Shown here: in pieces, positions 39,859 to 47,365 of the stretch
How positions within the stretch are numbered: position 1 is the stretch's first letter
How the letters are laid out: each line of letters begins with the position of its first letter
NCBI GenBank assembly: GCA_023150475.1
Contig: JAKLKU010000006.1
Span: 248,001-312,000, forward strand
Direction of reading: 5' to 3'
Source: Planctomycetota bacterium
GTDB lineage: Bacteria; Planctomycetota; UBA1135; GCA-002686595
DNA length: 64,000 nt
Made by a program: the position numbers and the translations under genes
Notes under the pieces: model-generated
Told to the model about the DNA's origin: nothing
The model's database searches: none
The model's input: the letters and a program-made list of their open reading frames with translations, nothing else

Positions 39859-40917
39859 TCAGCGACGCTCGAGCGTCACGCCGCCGTCGATCATCGTGCG
39901 CATCGTCGGCTCGAAGAAGTGGTACGGGTGCACCGTTTCGGGCCGGCTGACACGCTCCAGCCGCTCGGCGAGCGCTCCCGGCAGTTCGAACTCGAGTGCG
40001 GCGAGGTTGTCGTCGAGTTGCGCGAGCTTCGTGGCGCCGAGGATCACCGACGCGACCGCCGGCTGCCGAGCGATCCAGTTCAACGCGACTTGCGCGGGCG
40101 GCCTGCCGAGCTCCGCGGCGACGGCGACCAATTCGTCGACGATCCGCCAATTGCGTTCGGTGAAGAGCTTCTCGAACGCCGGGTTCCCGCCGCCTTGGAT
40201 CGCCGCGAGCCGGCCTTCGCCGCGTGCGGCCGTGCCTTCGCGCCGGTACTTGCCGGAGAGGAGTCCGCTCGCGAGCGGACTCCACGGCACGAGGCCGACG
40301 CCGAGCTCGCGCGCGGCGGGCACGTGCTCGCGCTCGATGTTGCGTTCGACGAGCGAGTACTCGAGCTGCAGGCCCGCGAGCCGCTCGAACCCGCGCCACT
40401 CGGCGAGCGTCTGCGCGCGAGCGAGGTACCACGCGGGCCCGTCGGAGAAGCCGTAGTAGCGCACCTTGCCCTGGCGCACCAAACCGTCGAGCGTCGCGAC
40501 CACTTCTTCCACCGGCGTGATCCCGTCCCACGCGTGCAGCCAGTACAAGTCGACGTAGTCCGTGCCGAGGCGCGCAAGCGAGCCTTCGAGGGCGCGAAAC
40601 ACGTTCTTGCGTCCGTTGCCGCCCGCGTTCGGATCGCCGGGACTCGCGTTGAACGTGAACTTGGTCGCCACGACCATGCGTTCGCGGTTGCCGCGCGCCG
40701 CGAGCCACCGGCCGATCAGGCGCTCGCTCGAACCGCCCGTGTAGCCATCCGCCGTGTCGAGCACGTTGCCGCCGCGCTCGACGAAACGATCGAGCAGGCG
40801 GAACACCGTCTCCTCGGGCGCGCCCCAGCCCCATTCGGTGCCAAACGTCATGGCGCCCAAAGTGAAACGACTGACGCGGAGGCCGGACCTCCCGAGCGTC
40901 GTGTAGCTCATCGACAT
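39859..40917 (-). CDS. aldo/keto reductase
   Basis: The protein has 352 residues and is an NADPH-dependent AKR with the catalytic tetrad D54, Y59, K86 and H128 (L-D-T-A-D-G-Y, A-T-K-F, Y-W-L-H). The late segment V-I-L-G-A-T-K-L-A-Q-L-D-D-N is the NADP-binding end of the barrel. The tail (P-Y-H-F-F) resembles YajO/GS69-like subfamilies. The substrate is unknown. A GAAGGAG lies upstream of the start and a TAAGCT box about 39 nt before it. It follows nadK after 39 bp, which could secure NADP(H) supply, but its own promoter is plausible. Confidence 0.9.
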   Translation of the reverse strand: MSMSYTTLGRSGLRVSRFTLGAMTFGTEWGWGAPEETVFRLLDRFVERGGNVLDTADGYTGGSSERLIGRWLAARGNRERMVVATKFTFNASPGDPNAGGNGRKNVFRALEGSLARLGTDYVDLYWLHAWDGITPVEEVVATLDGLVRQGKVRYYGFSDGPAWYLARAQTLAEWRGFERLAGLQLEYSLVERNIEREHVPAARELGVGLVPWSPLASGLLSGKYRREGTAARGEGRLAAIQGGGNPAFEKLFTERNWRIVDELVAVAAELGRPPAQVALNWIARQPAVASVILGATKLAQLDDNLAALEFELPGALAERLERVSRPETVHPYHFFEPTMRTMIDGGVTLERR

Positions 40918-40956
40918 CGCGTGCTCGCTCCTTCGCGCGTTCGGCGCGGTTCGAGC

Positions 40957-41961
40957 TTACAGCACGCTGCGACCGCGTTCCTCGCGTTCGGCGTCGGTCG
41001 GCGGGGGATCGTCGTGGCGCGCGGAGATCGAACCGCTCCAGCCGAGCCGCGAGCGCAAGCGCCGGTACGGATCGAGTCCGGGGAACCCGAGCAGTGGATA
41101 CGCGACCGGATGGCGCGCGAGCTCGACCTTGTCGCCTTGTTCGAGCGGATAGAAGCCTTGGCCGTCGACCGCGACGCTGATCACACCCGCGCAGGTCGTC
41201 ACCGACACGGTGATCCGGCTGTCGGGATGCAACACGATCGGCCGGTGCGAAAGCGCCTGGGGGCAGATCGGCGTGACGACCAGTGCGAGCATTTCGGGCG
41301 CGAGCACCGGTCCGCCCGCCGAAAGCGAGTGCGCCGTCGACCCCGACGGTGTCGCGACGATCAAACCGTCGGCGCGATAGTCGGTCACCCAGACGCCGTC
41401 GACGTCGAGCGCGAGCGTGAGCAGGCCCTGCGTCGCGCCGCGCTGCAGCACGACGTCGTTCAGGGCGATCGGACGGACTTCGTGCGCTTCGCGCTTGCGC
41501 CGCAGGCGCGTGTCGAGCCGCATGCGCGACTCGAGCACGCCTCGGCCCTCGAGCACGCCCGTGACGACTTCCTCCGCGCGCGACGCCGGCGTCGACGCGA
41601 GGAAACCGACGCGGCCGAAGTTGATGCCGAGCGTCGGCACCGGCGTCTCGCCGAATGCCCGCACGGCGCCGAGGATCGCGCCGTCGCCGCCGAGCACGAT
41701 GACGAGGTCATGGCGCTCGCGCGACGCCGTCTCGCGGTCGAGCGACTCACGCCGTCTGCAGAACGCGCGCACGTCGCCTTCGAGCACGACCCGCTCGACC
41801 CGTGATTCGAGCCACGGCTGGAAACGAGCGCGGAACTTCTCGACGCCCTCCTTCGCCAGGTCGGCAAGCAACAGCACCGACCTCACGCTGCCGGAAGTCG
41901 GCGCCGCGAGCGGCGGCTGCGCCTCGGGATCGACGGGTCGGGCGGGCCGGGAACGAACCAC
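40957..41961 (-). CDS. nadK: NAD kinase
   Basis: The protein has 334 residues from GTG 41961. It phosphorylates NAD to NADP. The G-G-D-G motif lies at 91-94 (I-V-L-G-G-D-G), with G-I-N-F-G-R-V-G-F-L-A after it. N-D-V-V-L-Q and T-P-S-G-S-T-A-H-S-L-S-A-G-G are the conserved substrate-binding segments. About 25 extra N-terminal residues are Pro/Ala-rich and may not be needed. It begins 7 bp after dxs, in the xseB-ispA-dxs operon. Confidence 0.94.
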   Translation of the reverse strand: MVRSRPARPVDPEAQPPLAAPTSGSVRSVLLLADLAKEGVEKFRARFQPWLESRVERVVLEGDVRAFCRRRESLDRETASRERHDLVIVLGGDGAILGAVRAFGETPVPTLGINFGRVGFLASTPASRAEEVVTGVLEGRGVLESRMRLDTRLRRKREAHEVRPIALNDVVLQRGATQGLLTLALDVDGVWVTDYRADGLIVATPSGSTAHSLSAGGPVLAPEMLALVVTPICPQALSHRPIVLHPDSRITVSVTTCAGVISVAVDGQGFYPLEQGDKVELARHPVAYPLLGFPGLDPYRRLRSRLGWSGSISARHDDPPPTDAEREERGRSVL

Positions 41962-41968
41962 GCGTCGC

Positions 41969-43930
41969 CTAGACGAGTTGCGGCGACAACGCGAAGCGCA
42001 CGGCGCGCTCGACGCCGTCGGCGTCGATGCCCGCTTCGGCGAGTTGCTCCTCGCGCGTCGTCTTGTGTTCGAGGAACCGATCGGGGATGCCGAGGATGCG
42101 CACCGAGGCGCGCACTTGCGGGAGCCGCGAGACCGCTTCGAGCACGGCGGACCCGAATCCCCCGGCGCGTTGATGCTCCTCGAGCGTGAAGAGATGCCGG
42201 TAGCCCTGCACGTGCCGCGCGAGCAGTTCTTCGTCGAGCGGCTTCGCGAAGCGCGCGTCGACGACGCCGATCGTCACGCCGCGGCGTGCGAAACGCTCCG
42301 CGACTTCGAGAGCCTGGGTCACGAGCGCGCCATAGGCCCAGATCACGACGTCGCCGCCTTCGACGAGCACTTCCGCCTTGCCCGCGCTCATGTCGCGGCG
42401 TTCGGCGGGTTGGATGCGTTCGACGCCCGGACAGTTGTCGCGCGGATAACGCACGCACACCGGGCCGTCGTGCTTGAGGCCGAACTCGAGCATGCGGTGC
42501 ATGTCGGTCGCGTCGCGCGGAGCGCAGAGCACGACGTTCGGCAGCGTGCGCAGGAACGCGATGTCGAAGACTCCGTTGTGCGTCGGACCGTCCTGGCCGA
42601 CGAGCCCGCCGCGATCGAGCGCGAAGAGCACCGGCAGGTTCTGCAACGCCGCTTCCTGGAAGACTTGGTCGTAGGCGCGCTGGAGGAACGTCGAGTAGAT
42701 CGCGGCGACGGGGCGCAAGCCCGCTTTCGCCATGCCGGCAGCTTGGCTGACCGCGTGTTGTTCGGTGATGCCGGTGTCGTGGAAGCGCGCCGGGAAGCGT
42801 TCGGCGTACTCCTCGAGCCCGGTGCCCGACGGCATGCCGGCGGTCAACGCGTGCACGCGCACGTCGCGTTCGGCGAGCTTGAGCAGCGCGTCGGCGAACG
42901 CCTTGGTGTACGAGGGTCCGGACGCAGGCTTCGCCGTGACGACCTTGCCCGGCAACTTCGCGGACTCGGCGCCCGCGACCTTGACGGTGCCTTTGACGCC
43001 GTGCACGCGCTCGGGATGGTTCGGTGCCTGCGGGTGACCTTTGCCCTTGTCGGTCAACGCGTGCACGAGCACCACGCCGTCGAGACGCTTCGCACGGCCG
43101 AAGATCTCGACGAGCTCGCCGACGTCGTGACCGTCGACGGGACCGATGTACGTGACGCCGAGGCCTTCGAACACGTGGCCGGGCACCAGCGCGTGCCGCA
43201 TCACTTCCGACGCGTCCTCGAGCGCGCGGTCGACGCGCTGGCCGATCACCGGGATCGAGCTCAGCAGGTTGTGGATCTCTTGGTTCGCGCGCTGCACGGT
43301 GCGCGAGCGGCGGATCTTCGAAAGGTAACGCGCGAGCGATCCGACCGACTTCGAGATCGACCACTCGTTGTCGTTCAACACGACGAGCACGCGTTGGCCG
43401 CTCGCCGCAGCGTTGTTCAACGCTTCGAACGCGACGCCGCAGCCGAGGCTCGCATCGCCGATCACGGCGATCGCGTGCGGCGGATTCGCTTCGTGTTGCG
43501 CGCCGATCGCGAGTCCGAGCGCGAGGCTGATGCTCGTCCCGGCGTGGCCGGTGTGGAAGAGGTCGTACTCGGGCGACTCACCCGGATGCGTGAAGCCGCA
43601 GAGCCCGTCGGTCTGGCGCATCGAACCGAAGCGCCGCTTGCGACCGGTGAGGATCTTGTGCGGGTAGCACTGGTGGCTGACGTCCCAGACCACGCGATCG
43701 CGCTTGAGGTCGAAGACGTAGTGCAGTGCCGTGGCGATCTCGACGACGCCGAGGTTCGAACCGAGGTGGCCGCCGGTCGCCTGCACCGAGTCGAGCAGGA
43801 ACCCGCGCATCTCGTCGCAGAAGGGACCGAGCTCGCCGAGCGACAGACGCTTCAGGTCGGCGGGCCACTCGACGCGCTCGAGGAGCTCGCGGCGAGCGCG
43901 CTCGAGGCTCGGTGAAGGCAGATCGTTCAT
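41969..43930 (-). CDS. dxs: 1-deoxy-D-xylulose-5-phosphate synthase
   Basis: The protein has 653 residues. This thiamine-diphosphate enzyme condenses pyruvate and glyceraldehyde 3-phosphate, the first step of the MEP isoprenoid pathway. Conserved features are G-G-H-L-G-S-N-L-G-V-V-E, the ThDP/Mg motif G-D-A-S-L-G-x-G ... L-N-D-N-E-x-S-I-S, the D-G-H-D segment, and D-R-G-G-L-V-G-x-D-G-P-T-H. Length is slightly above the usual ~620-640. It follows ispA by 67 bp and precedes nadK. Confidence 0.97.
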   Translation of the reverse strand: MNDLPSPSLERARRELLERVEWPADLKRLSLGELGPFCDEMRGFLLDSVQATGGHLGSNLGVVEIATALHYVFDLKRDRVVWDVSHQCYPHKILTGRKRRFGSMRQTDGLCGFTHPGESPEYDLFHTGHAGTSISLALGLAIGAQHEANPPHAIAVIGDASLGCGVAFEALNNAAASGQRVLVVLNDNEWSISKSVGSLARYLSKIRRSRTVQRANQEIHNLLSSIPVIGQRVDRALEDASEVMRHALVPGHVFEGLGVTYIGPVDGHDVGELVEIFGRAKRLDGVVLVHALTDKGKGHPQAPNHPERVHGVKGTVKVAGAESAKLPGKVVTAKPASGPSYTKAFADALLKLAERDVRVHALTAGMPSGTGLEEYAERFPARFHDTGITEQHAVSQAAGMAKAGLRPVAAIYSTFLQRAYDQVFQEAALQNLPVLFALDRGGLVGQDGPTHNGVFDIAFLRTLPNVVLCAPRDATDMHRMLEFGLKHDGPVCVRYPRDNCPGVERIQPAERRDMSAGKAEVLVEGGDVVIWAYGALVTQALEVAERFARRGVTIGVVDARFAKPLDEELLARHVQGYRHLFTLEEHQRAGGFGSAVLEAVSRLPQVRASVRILGIPDRFLEHKTTREEQLAEAGIDADGVERAVRFALSPQLV

Positions 43931-43997
43931 CGTGTACGGAAGGAGCCCTTGGGATCCCAGAGCGTCCCGGATGCAGGGCAGGGACGCAAGTATCGGT

Positions 43998-44879
43998 CTA
44001 CCGGGTGCGGGTCAGAAGATGTTCGACGAGCAGGACCCCGGGGTGGGAAGCGCCGAAGCCGAGCGGCCCGGCCGCCGCCCAGGCGCGTTCCGCCGCGGCC
44101 GTGGCGACCCGGCGCGCCCCATCGAGCCCCGCGACGCGGACCAGCGTGGCCCGTTCGAGTTTCGCGTCTTTCCCGGGCGTCTTGCCGAGTTCCTCCCGGG
44201 CACCGACCACGTCGAGGATGTCGTCGACGGCTTGGAACAGCACGCCGAGCGCCGCTCCGAACTCCGCCGCCCGTGCCCGCTCGGGCCCCCATGCGCCCGC
44301 CGCGAGCGCGCCGAGTTCACACGACGCGCGGATCAGCGCTCCGGTCTTCAGCGCGTGCATCGCGAGCACGTCGCGTTCGCTCGCACTCTTCGCGAGCGAA
44401 AGGTCGAGCACTTGCCCGAGCACCATGCCCTCCGGCCCGGCCGCGCGCGCGAGCACGGCAACGCTCGCCTGCGCTTGTTCGGCCGGAGCGGACGCCAGCG
44501 TCTCGAACGCCGCGGTCAGCAGCGCGTCGCCGGCGAGCAGCGCGAGCGCTTCGCCGAACACGACGTGGCAAGTCGGCTGGCCGCGGCGCAGCGCGTCGTC
44601 GTCCATGCACGGCAGATCGTCGTGCACGAGACTGTACGTGTGCAGCATTTCGACCGCCGCCGCCGGCGCGAGCGCGCGCTCGGGATCCCCGCCGAGACCC
44701 TCGCAGAGGAGCAGCACCAAACTGGGCCGCAGACGCTTGCCGGGCGCGAAGAGCGCGTACCGCACGGCTTCGGCGAGCGGGCTCGACGAAGGCGCGCAGC
44801 GCGGGAAATGCAGCGCGAGCGCGCGCTCGGCGAACCCGCGGGCGTGCGCGAGCCAGAGTTCGAGTTCTCGCGGCGCCAC
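43998..44879 (-). CDS. ispA: polyprenyl diphosphate synthase (farnesyl/geranylgeranyl type)
   Basis: The protein has 293 residues from GTG 44879, one base after the xseB stop. It is an all-helical trans-prenyltransferase with the first aspartate-rich motif D-D-L-P-C-M-D-D-D (from D87) and the second D-D-I-L-D near residue 228. G-K-R-L-R-P is the IPP-binding segment. Two residues inserted in the first Asp motif mark the bacterial type II FPP/GGPP group. Chain length (C15 or C20) cannot be fixed by eye. It supplies prenyl diphosphates downstream of Dxs. Confidence 0.93.
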   Translation of the reverse strand: MAPRELELWLAHARGFAERALALHFPRCAPSSSPLAEAVRYALFAPGKRLRPSLVLLLCEGLGGDPERALAPAAAVEMLHTYSLVHDDLPCMDDDALRRGQPTCHVVFGEALALLAGDALLTAAFETLASAPAEQAQASVAVLARAAGPEGMVLGQVLDLSLAKSASERDVLAMHALKTGALIRASCELGALAAGAWGPERARAAEFGAALGVLFQAVDDILDVVGAREELGKTPGKDAKLERATLVRVAGLDGARRVATAAAERAWAAAGPLGFGASHPGVLLVEHLLTRTR

Positions 44880-44880
44880 G

Positions 44881-45138
44881 TCAGGCCCGCGCGTCCGGAT
44901 CGCCGGCGTACGGCTTCAGTGCGTCCTCGGCACCCGCCGCGAGCTCCTGGACCTGACGCTTGTGCGCGGCGAGCACGCCATGGCACTGGCGCAGGAGCTC
45001 GATCCCCTGCTGGTAGCGCTCGAGCGACGCTTCGAGCCCGAGGTCGCCGCGTTCGAGCTCGGCGACCAGGGCCTCGAGCTTCGCGAGCCGCGCATCGAAG
45101 GTCTCCTCCGCCGCCGCCTGCTTCTCTTTCGCTGCCAC
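44881..45138 (-). CDS. xseB: exodeoxyribonuclease VII small subunit
   Basis: The protein has 85 residues from GTG 45138. The family pattern is clear: F-D-A-R-L-A-K-L-E-A-L-V-A-E-L-E-R-G-D-L-G-L-E-A-S-L-E-R-Y-Q-Q-G. XseB binds as multiple copies to the large subunit XseA to form the single-strand nuclease. xseA is not in the window. The gene heads the xseB-ispA-dxs operon found in many bacteria. No Shine-Dalgarno sequence is present; a TAGACT box ends 6 nt before the GTG. Confidence 0.92.
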   Translation of the reverse strand: MAAKEKQAAAEETFDARLAKLEALVAELERGDLGLEASLERYQQGIELLRQCHGVLAAHKRQVQELAAGAEDALKPYAGDPDARA

Positions 45139-45144
45139 GCGCGC

Positions 45145-45173
45145 AGTCTAGGCGGCGCTCCCGTTCGGGCCAA
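45145..45173 (-). promoter_or_regulatory. promoter-like pair upstream of xseB (TTGGCC-N17-TAGACT)
   Basis: On the minus strand a -35-like TTGGCC (45168-45173) and a -10-like TAGACT (45145-45150) are separated by 17 bp. The -10 ends only 6 nt before the xseB start, so a transcript from it would be leaderless. Confidence 0.45.
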
Positions 45174-45265
45174 CGGTGCGGGCCAGCCCGCTCGCGGCGC
45201 TCGCAGCGCGCCGTCCGCGCGGAGCAGCGCGCCCTTCGGTGCATTCCATCGATTTGGCCCGGCCC

Positions 45266-45337
45266 GCGCGGCCGATCGCGCGGCCGATCGCGCGGCCGAT
45301 CGCGCGGCCGATCGCGCGGCCGATCGCGCGGCCGATC
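45266..45337. repeat. six perfect 12-bp tandem repeats
   Basis: GCGCGGCCGATC is repeated six times without a mismatch (72 bp), followed by a partial seventh unit. Each junction creates the palindromes CGATCG and CGGCCG. It lies in non-coding DNA between two divergent transcription units. Confidence 0.97.
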
Positions 45338-45734
45338 GCGCGATGGAGTGCCCAAACGAGCGTGGCTGCGCCGCCGGCGGCCCGAACGCGACCTCCGACG
45401 CCGAGAATCGGCGCCAGTTCGCTGCCACGTCGCTGCGGTGCCGCGCACGCGTGGCGTGGCTCCCGCGGCCCTAGGTCGATGCAGCTTGCCCGGTCGGTCC
45501 GCACTGCACGTTCGTGAACGGACGAGGGGCGCGGCCGAGCCGCCCGTGGCTTTCCGGCTTGCCGAGGTTCCCGTTCACGGTAGACTCCTCCCGGTCGCCG
45601 CCCACGAGCCCGGGAAGGGCTTTCTCCTTGCCTTGAGGGGTATCCTTTCCGGACGTCCGCTACGACCGCCCCTCCGACCCGCGGAAGGCGGCGGCGGCGC
45701 CAACCGGGTCTGCAGCCTAGCCACCAGCACCTCC

Positions 45735-47258
45735 ATGAAAGTCGTTCTGATCTACGCCAAGTCGCAAGCCATCCGCGAGAAGGCCGCCGCGATCTTCTCC
45801 GACGACAAAGCCGTGAAGGGCGAACTCGCCCGTGACGAGATCTACCCGCCGCTCGGGATCGCGATCCTTGCCGCGGAGCTCGAGAACCTCGGCCACACGG
45901 TCAAGCTCTTCGACGACTCGATCGACGAGCTCCCGGAGATCAAAGCCGGCATGGAATGGGCCGACGTCGTCGGCATCTCCTCGCTGACGCCGAACGCGCG
46001 GCGCGCGCGCGAGCTCGGCAAGATCGCTCGCGACGAGATCGGTCGCTTCGTCGTGATGGGCGGCCCCCACCCGACGACGAACCCCGAGTTCTTCCTGAAC
46101 GCCGGCGCCGCCGACATCTGCGTGCAAGGCGAAGGCGACGAGACGTTGCCCGAGATCCTCGCCGCGTACAAGAACCCCGAGAAGTGGGGCGACATCCTCG
46201 GCATCACGTACATGAAGAACGGCGAGATGGTCGCGAACCCGCGCCGTCCGCTGGTCAAGAAGATCGATCCGCTGCCGTACCCCGCGTACCACCTGTACGA
46301 CATCCCGAAGTACATGCGCTTGATGGTCAACCCGGGCGTGACGTTGATCACGAGCCGCGGCTGCCCGTACGCGTGCACGTTCTGCGACGCGGAGATGACG
46401 CCGCGCCAGTACCGCGCCATGAGCCCCGAGAAGACGGTGGACCTCATGGAGTTCCTGATCAAGAAGTACAACCCGCCGCAGCTCGTCCTCTTCGACGACC
46501 TCTTCACGATCCAACGCAAGCGCGTGATCGCGATCTGCCAGGAGATCGTGCGCCGCGGCCTCTACTTCGAGTGGATCTGCGAGTCGCGTCTCGACACGAT
46601 GGACTTCGAGATGCTGCGCTGGATGCGCAAGGCCGGCTGCGTGAAGGTCTACTACGGCCTCGAGTCCGGTTCGCCCGACGTGCTCGTCACGATGAAGAAG
46701 GGCTTGACGCCCGAGAAGATCCAGAACGGCGCGCGCCTGAACCGCGAAGTCGGGATGTACTTCAAGTTCTTCATCCTCTACGGCTTCCCGAACGAGAAGC
46801 ACAAGGACCACCGCCTGACCGAGGAGATCGTCAAGAAGGCGCGGCCGAACGCGATCTGCGTCTCGGTGCTCCAGCCGATCCCCGGCACCGAGGTGTACGA
46901 GCAGTTGAAGCCGCACCTCTTGAAGGACGTCGCGGACATCGAATTCCACTACTGGCACTCGACCGAGACGTTCAAGCACCCGACGTTCTCGCACGGTGAA
47001 CTGCACGCGGAACGCGAGCAGTTGCTCAAAGTGCACGCGAAGGAGATGTCGAAGCTCGGCACCAAGCTCCAGCGCAAGTGGGAACGCCTCACCGCGATGA
47101 TCAAGCACCCGGTGCTGATCGGCGACTGGCTCGAAGTGCGCAAGCGCCGCAAGGCGTTCATGAAGCGCGTGCAGCAGTCCGACTGGGCGCACGTCTACGC
47201 CGGCCGCGACTCGCGCGACGTCGTCGCGCTCCAAGTGCCGCAGGTCAACACCAAGTAG
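45735..47258 (+). CDS. B12-binding-domain radical SAM protein
   Basis: The protein has 507 residues. Residues 1-~150 form a cobalamin-binding Rossmann domain (Y-P-P-L-G-I-A-I-L-A-A-E-L, V-V-G-I-S-S-L-T, G-G-P-H-P-T). The radical SAM barrel follows, with the 4Fe-4S motif C210-x3-C214-x2-C217, F-D-D-L-F, and G-L-E-S-G-S. The C-terminal ~130 residues are Lys/Arg-rich and helical. Family members methylate or rearrange unreactive carbons; some act on lipids (for example hopanoid C2 methylation). The substrate here is unknown. The btuFCD genes nearby would supply the cofactor. Start ATG 45735; no strong Shine-Dalgarno sequence. Confidence 0.9.
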   Translation: MKVVLIYAKSQAIREKAAAIFSDDKAVKGELARDEIYPPLGIAILAAELENLGHTVKLFDDSIDELPEIKAGMEWADVVGISSLTPNARRARELGKIARDEIGRFVVMGGPHPTTNPEFFLNAGAADICVQGEGDETLPEILAAYKNPEKWGDILGITYMKNGEMVANPRRPLVKKIDPLPYPAYHLYDIPKYMRLMVNPGVTLITSRGCPYACTFCDAEMTPRQYRAMSPEKTVDLMEFLIKKYNPPQLVLFDDLFTIQRKRVIAICQEIVRRGLYFEWICESRLDTMDFEMLRWMRKAGCVKVYYGLESGSPDVLVTMKKGLTPEKIQNGARLNREVGMYFKFFILYGFPNEKHKDHRLTEEIVKKARPNAICVSVLQPIPGTEVYEQLKPHLLKDVADIEFHYWHSTETFKHPTFSHGELHAEREQLLKVHAKEMSKLGTKLQRKWERLTAMIKHPVLIGDWLEVRKRRKAFMKRVQQSDWAHVYAGRDSRDVVALQVPQVNTK

Positions 47259-47279
47259 ATCGCCGCGAACCACGCGAAC

Positions 47280-47324
47280 CGAAACTTGCGAGCCGCGTCC
47301 CAAGGCGCGGCTCGCGCCGTTTCG
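47280..47324. terminator. bidirectional hairpin terminator
   Basis: GCGAGCCGCG (47288-47297) pairs perfectly with CGCGGCTCGC (47306-47315) around an 8-nt loop. An outer CGAAAC/GTTTCG pairing (47280-47285 with 47319-47324) extends it. It lies between the convergent radical SAM and membrane-protein genes. Confidence 0.8.
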
Positions 47325-47365
47325 GCGCTGCACTTCGGATCACGGCTTCCCTTCAGACCCGAGCC

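Larger units (their letters stand above)
45139..45734. other. 596-bp gene-free region with a tandem repeat
   Basis: No gene is supported. Open frames here exist only because the 12-bp repeat at 45266-45337 is open in every frame. The stretch should hold the xseB promoter (minus strand, near 45145-45173) and the promoter for the radical SAM gene; TATCCT at 45641-45646 is a possible -10. The part from 45500 to 45730 is less repetitive. No known riboswitch is recognised. Confidence 0.55.

Noticed and set aside
45266..45337. Tandem repeats as a CRISPR array
   Set aside because: The 12-bp units are directly contiguous with no unique spacers, and no cas genes are nearby.
43731..47258. A 1,175-codon plus-strand frame ending in the radical SAM gene
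   Set aside because: The first 668 codons run antisense to dxs, ispA and xseB and through the tandem repeat. The real gene starts at ATG 45735.
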